DNA of 64,000 nt, from NCBI RefSeq assembly GCF_000002985.6, contig NC_003283.11, positions 124,001 through 188,000 on the forward strand, given 5' to 3'. Shown piece after piece: positions 56,601 through 64,000 of this stretch. The first letter of the stretch is position 1, and every line of letters starts with the position of its first letter. The position numbers and the translations under genes were made by a program. This DNA is from Caenorhabditis elegans. Lineage: Eukaryota; Nematoda; Chromadorea; Rhabditida; Rhabditidae. Under the pieces are notes generated by a model. The model worked only from the letters and a program-made list of their open reading frames with translations, was not told the origin of the DNA and ran no database searches.

Positions 56601-59600
56601 GCAAAGCTGAAGACAGAGTGTGGTTGCCAGTTTACTCAGAAGCTTGAGAATATGTTCAGAGACAAGGAGCTTTGGCTGACACTGGCCACAAGCTTCAGAG
56701 ACTGGCGAGAGGCTCAGCCGACCAAAATGAGCATTGACATATCGCTTAGAGTTTTGACGGCGGGCGTTTGGCCGACGGTTCAGTGTAATCCGGTTGTGTT
56801 GCCGCAAGAGTTGTCGGTTGCCTATGAGGTAATTCGAATTTTCAATTGGTTTTGCAATTTTTGAGCTTGATGTTTCACAAAACCCGCAAAAATGTCTGCT
56901 TACACGCAGGGTTGTCGTTTTTTGCCAAAAGATGGATTTTTTATACAGAAAAATGTGCATTTTAGAGACAATATATATTTTTTTCGGTTTTTCCAATCAA
57001 AAAACAACAAGTATGTTTTTTTTTCAAAATTTAATTTCCAGTCGCGATGAGATGAATTCAAAAAAAAAACGTTTCTTCTAGTTTTTCTGACCAAATACCT
57101 AGAAATCCATTTTTCTGCCAGAAAAGCCAAAAAAGATTCCGAATATCTATTATTTTTGCTTGAAATCGCTTTTCACACGCGCACCAGAGACATTCTCATT
57201 GGACCGCCACACTTGTGTCGATTTACGAGATTTCTCATGAAATTTTCAGGCCAATTTCAATTTTTCAATAAGTATGTTTCATTTTTGTGGAAAAACTGAA
57301 ATCTCCGTAAATCGACACAACACGGTGCGCTCCAATGAGAATATCTCTGGCGCGAGTTTAAAAATATTATTGGGTGCGATTAAACGTGCTTTCAAGCTAA
57401 AATATAAAACCAGGGCAATTTTTAAAAAAATATTTTTTCACAAAGATTTTTGGAATTTCTTCAATTTCCCCTCGTTTTTCAGATGTTCACACAATACTAC
57501 ACTGAAAAGCACACTGGCCGTAAGCTGACAATCAACACACTTCTCGGAAACGCTGACGTCAAAGCCACATTCTATCCACCACCAAAAGCATCCATGTCAA
57601 ACGAGGAAAATGGTCCTGGACCGTCGAGCAGTGGAGAGTCGATGAAAGAACGAAAACCGGAGCACAAGATTCTCCAGGTCAATACGCATCAGATGATCAT
57701 TCTCCTTCAGTTCAACCATCACAATCGGATCTCATGTCAGCAGCTGATGGATGAGCTTAAGATTCCCGAGCGAGAGTTGAAGAGGAATTTGCAGTCGCTG
57801 GCTCTCGGAAAAGCGTCGCAGCGGATTTTGGTCAGAAAGAATAAGGGAAAAGATGCGATAGGTATGAAAAGGAAATTATAGTTTTTCGAATTTTTTTGAA
57901 AAAAATTGATAATTTGAAAAAAAAATCAATTTCCAATCGCTGCAGCCAACTTTCCCATGGGACATGGGAAAGTTGGCAAAGTTGGGTTTTTTTTGCTAAC
58001 TAGGGAATGGTGTTACCCCTGCAATCGCTAGGAGGACAAACAAAGTGAAAATGGAAGATCAGATCTATGGCTACAAGAATCAGTTTTTGGAATCTGCTTA
58101 ACTCGGTCCCAAAGCTGAAATTTTCGGTCTTAAAAAGTAGTCCTTTTTTTGCTCAAAATGCCGTTTTTCGTGTGTAGAAGTGGCTACATAAAAGTTTGGC
58201 ACTGCAGCCGCCGTTCGAATGGCCGATTGGTGAACTCTTGTGCTCATTAATCTAAAGGTCACGGGTTCGTTCCCCACTAGGTATTAATTTTTTTTTGAAT
58301 TTTTCCTCTAGCATGAAATATGCACAAAAACACGGTTTCTTCCGTTTTTTGGTAACTTCGGAATAAATTTTTTGGTTCCTGGGAATCATAAAAGTAATTT
58401 GGAAACTTTTTGGAAGTTTTCTTTTTTTGATAAATTTTCACTTTTCTCCCACCTGATGTATGCACATTTTTTTCTTCAAAAATAATTTTTCAAAATTTTT
58501 TCAAAAAGTGTTTGGTTTGAAAGAGCAGCATTAGTTTGGATATTTCTACGATTTTGGAGGATCAAATGTCATTTTTAGGAGAAAACCACTGTTGTTTTCT
58601 CTAGACTTTTTCACGAAAAGGACCTACTTTCAAAGACTTCCAGCTCCGTTGACGAGTAAAATAAAAAAGAGTTGTCAACTGCAAAGTTATTTCAAAAGTA
58701 CCAATGAACAAATTGTCAGTTGAAGTTACTCTGCTAAATTTTATGGGTAGAGAGATATAGCTAATCGAAGTGAAGCTTTAACTTACTTAATTACTAATGT
58801 CCATATCTCTCTACCCATAAAATTTAGCAGAGTAACTTCAACTGACAATTTGTTTATTGGTACTTTTAAAATAACTTTGCAGTTGACAACTCTTTTTTAT
58901 TTTACTCGTCAACGGAGCTGGAAGTCTTTGAAAGTAGGTCCTTTTCGTGAAAAAGTCTAGAGAAAACAACAGTGGTTTTCTCCTAAAAATGACATTTGAT
59001 CCTCCAAAATCGTAGAAATATCCAAACTAATGCTGCTCTTTCAAACCAAACACTTTTTGAAAAAATTTTGAAAAATTATTTTTGAAGAAAAAAATGTGCA
59101 TACATCAGGTGGGAGAAAAGTGAAAATTTATCAAAAAAAGAAAACTTCCAAAAAGTTTCCAAATTACTTTTATGATTCCCAGGAACCAAAAAATTTATTC
59201 CGAAGTTACCAAAAAACGGAAGAAACCGTGTTTTTGTGCATATTTCATGCTAGAGGAAAAATTCAAAAAAAAATTAATACCTAGTGGGGAACGAACCCGT
59301 GACCTTTAGATTAATGAGCACAAGAGTTCACCAATCGGCCATTCGAACGGCGGCTGCAGTGCCAAACTTTTATGTAGCCACTTCTACACACGAAAAACGG
59401 CATTTTGAGCAAAAAAAGGACTACTTTTTAAGACCGAAAATTTCAGCTTTGGGACCGAGTTAAGCAGATTCCAAAAACTGATTCTTGTAGCCATAGATCT
59501 GATCTTCCATTTTCACTTTGTTTTGTCCTCCTAGCGATTGCAGGGGTAACACCATTCCCTAGTAAAATTTGCCTTTTTCACGTTTTTGAACTGTTTCATA

Positions 59601-60453
59601 CGGAAATTTATGTTTTTTGGAATATTTTACGTTAACTATTAAAAAAGCACCCAGAAAAATCGATAATTTCAATTTATAATTTTTCCAGACATGAGTGACG
59701 AGTTCGCCGTCAACGACAACTTCCAATCGAAGCTGACACGTGTCAAAGTGCAAATGGTGACAGGAAAAGTGGAATCGGAGCCCGAGATTCGTGAAACTCG
59801 CCAGAAAGTTGAGGATGATCGAAAGTTGGAAGTGGAGGCGGCGATTGTTCGTATTATGAAGGCCCGAAAGAAGTTGAATCACAATAATCTGGTGGCAGAG
59901 GTGAGCATTTTTCCATTATATTTTTTATTTTAAATATTCAAATATTTTTTAAAGCTAAAATCGAAGTACGAAACAAAAAATACGATATAGAATGAGAAAA
60001 AAGTGTGAATGTTGCCAAAAAATGAATATTCACGCATAGTACACGTACTCGTAAATCTACACAACTCTTAAAGGAACATTGATTTATATATCGTGTTTAG
60101 ATTGTCGAGGATGTCGGAAAAAAAATGTTTTTTTTTAATCAAAAATATAAAAATGGGCTCAATTTCGAGCTATTTTTCGAAAAACCTAAGTTTTTTTTTC
60201 GAATTTTTGACTTCCCGTTTTTCAAAAAAAAATTCGGTTGCACAACAACAACAACGCCAATTAAAAACCCAAATTCGCTGCAGATTTTTGCAATTTTCAA
60301 AAATTTAAAACAATTTTCCAGGTGACCCAACAACTGCGCCACCGCTTCATGCCGTCACCAATCATCATCAAGCAACGCATCGAAACACTGATCGAGCGAG
60401 AATATTTGGCTCGCGATGAGCACGATCATCGTGCCTATCAATACATTGCCTAG
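53644..60453 (+). CDS. cul-3: Cullin-3
   Basis: Six exons: 53644-53700, 54470-55386, 56192-56828, 57483-57861, 59689-59900 and 60322-60453, giving 777 residues (human CUL3 is 768). The N-terminal cullin repeats bind BTB adaptors ([35 protein letters not shown]). The cullin homology domain includes [20 protein letters not shown], the RBX1-binding region. The C-terminal winged helix holds the neddylation site, Lys721 in [10 protein letters not shown], and ends [23 protein letters not shown]-3 with RBX1 and BTB proteins forms a ubiquitin ligase; in worms it degrades MEI-1/katanin with MEL-26 after meiosis (established knowledge). The acidic and Ser-rich insert [20 protein letters not shown] replaces a loop in the homology domain. 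Intron 4 carries a 1.57-kb fold-back. Confidence 0.97.
57186..57356. repeat. Palindromic repeat in cul-3 intron 3
   Basis: CACCAGAGACATTCTCATTG / CAATGAGAATATCTCTGGCG ends, with TTGTGTCGATTTACGAGATT mirrored by AAATCTCCGTAAATCGACACAA-type sequence. A half-copy of the same family is at about 1938-2000 (CATTCTCATTGGAGCGCGCC). Confidence 0.8.
58208..58283 (+). ncRNA. tRNA-Met-like sequence, left arm of fold-back
   Basis: A-box-like TGGCCGATTGG at 58220 and B-box-like GGTTCGTTCCC at 58264 are spaced as in a tRNA. Between them GCTCATTAATCTAAAGGTCA resembles the anticodon arm and variable loop of elongator tRNA-Met (CTCATAATCTGAAGGTC). One extra base in the anticodon loop and weak T-arm and acceptor pairing make it a degenerate, tRNA-derived sequence rather than a working tRNA. 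The internal promoter boxes could still recruit Pol III. Confidence 0.55.
59279..59354 (-). ncRNA. tRNA-Met-like sequence, right arm of fold-back
   Basis: Reverse-complement copy of the sequence at 58208-58283, with the same A-box, CAT and B-box features on the minus strand. The two copies therefore point toward each other across the fold-back. Confidence 0.55.
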
Positions 60454-62304
60454 GGTCGATTTTTTCGTTTGGTTTCCAATGATTTTCACTCTCATCTGCT
60501 CTCCATTTACTTTTGCTATATTCTCTTAAAACACAGCAACAACGATTTGTTCATAAATACGTAATTTCTGTGGTTATTTTTACATTTAAATTTATTTATT
60601 TATTCCTTCTCTCTTTTTTTCTCACTCGATTCTTGGACCTGATGTTGCCTTGAACATTTGTATGTAGATGGGTCTTTTTTTTTCATTATTTCCCCCAAAT
60701 CATTTCAAAATTATTTTATTATTTTCATTATATCATCTCGTCAAATTTGCTCCCTATCCAGATAGTATCCACCCCTGAAAGTTTTTGTCCCCACCAAGGG
60801 TGTCATTGAATAATCGATTTCAAAAAAGTTTTGGGATGAATTGAAAAACGAAAAATGTTCGATTTTTAGAAAAAATCGAAAAAAACCGACACCCTTGGTC
60901 CCCTTTTTATGTGTGTGAAGGCAAGTTCCTGCGATTTTAATCTCATTTTTTTCTTTCTCCTCTACCATTATCGTTTTACCCCTCCCCCACTGAACATTGA
61001 GCACAAAATGTCATATTTATATAAATGCTTCCTCCTCCAGATTGTTTTCAGCTGAGACCTGATGTGTCTCGAAACGTTATAAATTTTGCAGATACCGTAA
61101 CACCACTATTTTCTATAAATTTTCAAAGCGTTTTAAAACATATTTTCGTTTTAAAATATATATATTTTTTTTTGTACTGTGGTTGCAATTTTTGAAATTT
61201 TCATTGATTTTCCAGAGTTTTTCTCACTTATTTGCTGAAATTTATTATTTTTAAATCCAAAAATTGAAATTACTGTACTCTCTAAAGGCGCACACACTTT
61301 TGGATTTTACAAAAAAAAAATGTCGTGCCGAGACCGGGGCCCACATTTTTAGCGCGAAAATTGAAAATTTCCGCAAAAAAGGTTTTTTAATCGTATTTTT
61401 ACTTAAAAAACAATCATTTTTACATCAAAAATTAAAGTTTTACTTGGAAAATCTGTTGAAAATCGAAAAATAAATGAAATTAAACTCAAATTACTATTTA
61501 TTTTATGTTTTAAAAGATGTGTTTTCAGAAAAAAATTGTTCCGAGCTTTTCCATACAATTTTCAATACATTTTAAATATTTTTATTTGTATTTCTTTCTA
61601 AAATTCATATTTATTTATCAAAAATTAGAATTTGTCTTTGAAACCTGCTGAAAATCGCAAAAAATCAGTCGGAACACTTTTTAGAGGTTTTCAATCGTAT
61701 TTTTACATTTAAAATTTAAATTTTCACTGTAAAAACTCGAAAAACCAATTTTTTTGTATTCAAATTCCGGAATTTCCCAATTTTTTCTGCGCTAAAATAC
61801 TAAAATTCATGCGCGCGCGATTTTCGAAAAACAGTGAATGTCTGCTTCTCTACACTCTCTCATCGACGAGAGAGACACACTCGCCCCACGCTGTAGCGGT
61901 AAGAGACGCAGAGAAGACAAGAGTCACCGCAGTCATTCGCGCGCGCTTTTCACAAATTTTTTTTTGTTGCTTCGGCTTTCAATGTTCCAAATTTTCAAAA
62001 TTCAATCATTTTTAATAATAAATGTCTTATTTTGGTTAAATAATCGTAGTTTTTAATAATTTTCGCTAGATTTCATTGAAAAAATCAAATTCCTCGAGTT
62101 TTTCCGCCTGAAATTATAATTTTCCCGGCTTTTTTCAATTTTCCACATTAAATTCACAAATTTTTCAGATAAAAAATCCATAAATCCATGAATTGAGCTG
62201 GACTCGCCGAGGATTTTCGGAATTTTGGACAATAAATATATTTTTCATCTCAAACTAGCAAAATTCGGCGAATTTTTGAAAAGTAGTGGCTACTTATAAT
62301 AATA
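60454..62304 (+). other. Intergenic region between cul-3 and the ARID4-like gene
   Basis: cul-3 3' UTR first (CATAAA variant poly(A) signal at about 60552). A hairpin, CCAAGGGTGTC at about 60797 mirrored by GACACCCTTGG at about 60888, follows. A half-copy of the GGCGCAC/GAGACCGGG repeat is at 61270-61345. A CpG-richer stretch, 61808-61950 (GCGCGCG, CTCTCATCGACGAGAGAGAC), is the likely promoter of the next gene. Confidence 0.45.
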
Positions 62305-64000
62305 ATGGTGGGTTTTTCAATAGATTTCGGAGAAATTTCATTTTAAAATCATTTAATTAATTTCAGTCTGACGATCCGGCGTTTTTAGCGCTCGGAACAG
62401 AGGTGAGCGCCAAGTTTAAAGGCGCTTACTGCGAGGCGAAAATTCAGAAAGTCGATCGGAGTCTTAAAGTGAAGGTGAGCAACGGAAATCGATGAAAATT
62501 GAAGAAAAATCGCGAAGAAAGAAGCAGGAAATCGAAAATCTACGAAATTAAACTGAAAATTGCTCAGAAAAATGCAGAAATCCGCATTTTTCTCGCTCCG
62601 GGGTGAAAAATCGCTGATAAATCCGATAAAAAACCCCGGAAATTTTGGAAGAACAGTTTTTGAGCAAGAAAAGTCACAGAATCCTCTTAAAAGTCGATAT
62701 ACAGCAGATTTTCCACTTAAAACCGATTTTTGCGATAATTTTCTCGCTTGCTAGTGAAAAATGCTTATAAATCTGATAAAAACCCTCGAAAACGTGAAAA
62801 AAACCCAGGAAACAAACATAAATAAGATAAAAATCATAATTTTCACCTGAAATTCAAGATTCCACCAATTGATATTTTCGAGGAATTTTCGTCATTTTTC
62901 GTTGGAAATCTGCATGAAAATCCGCTGAGAATTGATTTTTTCGAATTAATTGGAAGTTCTCCTGAAAATTCGCTTAAAAATATTTTTTTAAACCAAATTT
63001 CCGCATATAAACGGGTTTTAGTTAGACATTTTCCTTTAAAAATCCAATCCACTGAAAATCGTTTTTTTTTTCGTATAATTTCCGCAATATGACGGTTTTA
63101 AATGATTTTAGCTGGTAATTCTCCTGAAAATCCCGCAAAAAATCGATTTTTTCGACGAATATTCGTCATGCTTCTGTTATATTCGTGATTTTCATACAAT
63201 TTTACATAGAAAATCCGTCTAAAATCGAGATTTTTCCCCAAAAATTTCAAATTTTCAGGTTTCGCTCAAAGAATCCCCATTTGGACAGATGATTGTGCAG
63301 GACAATGATCTACCGAACGCAAAATTCGAGATAAATGAGCTTACAGACGTCGTATTTCAGCGAAAATTCATCCGATGTCAAATTCAATCGATCAAGGATC
63401 AGAGCAAGTACCACGTCGGTCAGTATGGCTGAAAACGTGTCGAAAAATCGTGAAAATCAATTTTTTAGTGAAAAAAAATTGCAAAAACCACCAAAAAATC
63501 AATTTTTCGATCAAAAGTGGCGAAAAACGTCCAAAAAACTTATTTTTCCCACAAAAAGTTTTTTAAGGTAGAAACCCAAAAAAATCCCATTTAAATCATT
63601 TTTCAGCCAAAAAACGTGATTTTCAATTCCAAAGTCGAAGAAAAACTCATTTTTTTGCCAAAAAATTACGGTTTTGTCGCAAAAAACCGAAAGATCACAC
63701 TAAAAATCGGTTTTTATGATAGAAAAACTGAAAAATGATCTATAAAATTCATTTTTTTGCAAAAAAAAATCATTTTTTTAGTACAAACCAAAAAAAAGCT
63801 GTCCATAAGAAAATTTCAGTGAGAAAAATTATTTTTTAGCCGAACCAATTTTAATTTCATACCAAAAATCAAGAAAAGGACCGAAAAATTGCCTTGGAAG
63901 TCAATTTTTAGTCGAGAAAATCGATTTTTGATGCTAAAATCATTCTAACCTTGATTTTATGCCGGAAAAAATTAATTTTTCGTAAAAAATCCTGAAAATC
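62305..64000 (+). CDS. arid-1: ARID4/RBBP1-like chromatin protein, 5' exons (partial)
   Basis: Three exons are visible: 62305-62307 (ATG only, donor GTGGGT), 62367-62474 and 63259-63418; the gene continues past the window. The first codon is alone on its exon, and splicing gives [20 protein letters not shown]. Next come [36 protein letters not shown] and a segment ending [10 protein letters not shown]. This matches the N-terminus of ARID4A/B ([32 protein letters not shown]...VQDDQV), which forms the Tudor-like RBB1NT region. Mammalian ARID4 proteins sit in SIN3-HDAC complexes; nuclear chromatin function is inferred from that. The 3' limit given is the window edge, and 63419-64000 appears to be intron. 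Confidence 0.85.

Larger units (their letters stand above)
57999..59563. mobile_element. 1.57-kb fold-back element in cul-3 intron 4
   Basis: The ends ACTAGGGAATGGTGTTACCC / GGGTAACACCATTCCCTAGT are exact inverses. The left arm (57999-58762) and right arm (58803-59563) are near-perfect reverse complements over about 760 bp, around a 40-bp spacer. Both arms encode the same chance 62-codon frame, showing how little they have diverged. Each arm carries a tRNA-like sequence. No transposase and no clear target duplication were found. Transcription through the intron would give a very long double-stranded hairpin. Confidence 0.9.

Noticed and set aside
58277..59284. Two identical 62-residue frames in opposite orientation
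   Set aside because: They are the same chance frame in the two arms of the fold-back, with low-complexity Lys-rich content.
1..64000. CRISPR arrays, phage or bacterial defence systems
   Set aside because: The DNA is a nematode chromosome; tandem repeats here lack uniform unique spacers and there are no cas-like genes.

Overview
This window is nematode nuclear DNA, and I recognise it as Caenorhabditis elegans: AT-rich, short introns bounded by GT and TTTTCAG, trans-splice-like acceptors just upstream of several ATGs, many palindromic repeats, and a chemoreceptor pair of the srh type. From memory rather than a search, the gene order (ZPR1, SF3B2, TFIIB/ttb-1, cul-3, ARID4-like) matches the W03F9 / Y108G3AL part of chromosome V. 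All gene models below are hand-spliced from translations and intron phases, and the joined frames are checked arithmetically.

Layout. 0.4-4 kb: two minus-strand genes, the ZPR1 zinc-finger protein and a small two-finger C2H2-like protein. 4.2-7.5 kb: SF3B2 (U2 snRNP splicing factor), plus strand, divergent from the zinc-finger gene. 8.5-11 kb: a broken minus-strand gene whose large intron is filled with about 130-bp repeats. 13.6-17.3 kb: a minus-strand secreted Thr/Pro-rich protein, with a plus-strand short-chain dehydrogenase nested in its intron. 18.4-23 kb: a decayed reverse-transcriptase fragment, an srh chemoreceptor pseudogene and its intact tandem paralogue. 23.7-27.4 kb: a minus-strand CPT1-like carnitine acyltransferase. 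27.4-32.8 kb: repeat-rich spacer with GTAGGCAGGC-type minisatellites, a 17-G run and the 3' end of a non-LTR retrotransposon. 32.8-39.4 kb: TFIIB (ttb-1), whose introns hold hairpin tandem repeats and two large fold-backs. 39.9-48.2 kb: a CFAP36/BART-domain gene (minus) with the PRPF38B splicing factor (plus) nested inside its 5.3-kb intron. 48.4-49.4 kb: a hAT-like non-autonomous transposon with a perfect 8-bp target duplication. 50.4-52.5 kb: a tiny predicted secreted protein. 53.6-60.5 kb: cul-3, with a 1.57-kb fold-back carrying a tRNA-Met-like sequence in each arm. 62.3 kb to the end: the 5' exons of an ARID4-like gene (arid-1).

Several genes serve core gene expression: TFIIB starts Pol II transcription, SF3B2 and PRPF38B act in the spliceosome, the ARID4-like protein is chromatin-associated, and CUL-3 scaffolds a ubiquitin ligase. 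I see no clustered pathway and no microbial-type system. The unusual content is in nested genes, pseudogenes and inverted-repeat elements.
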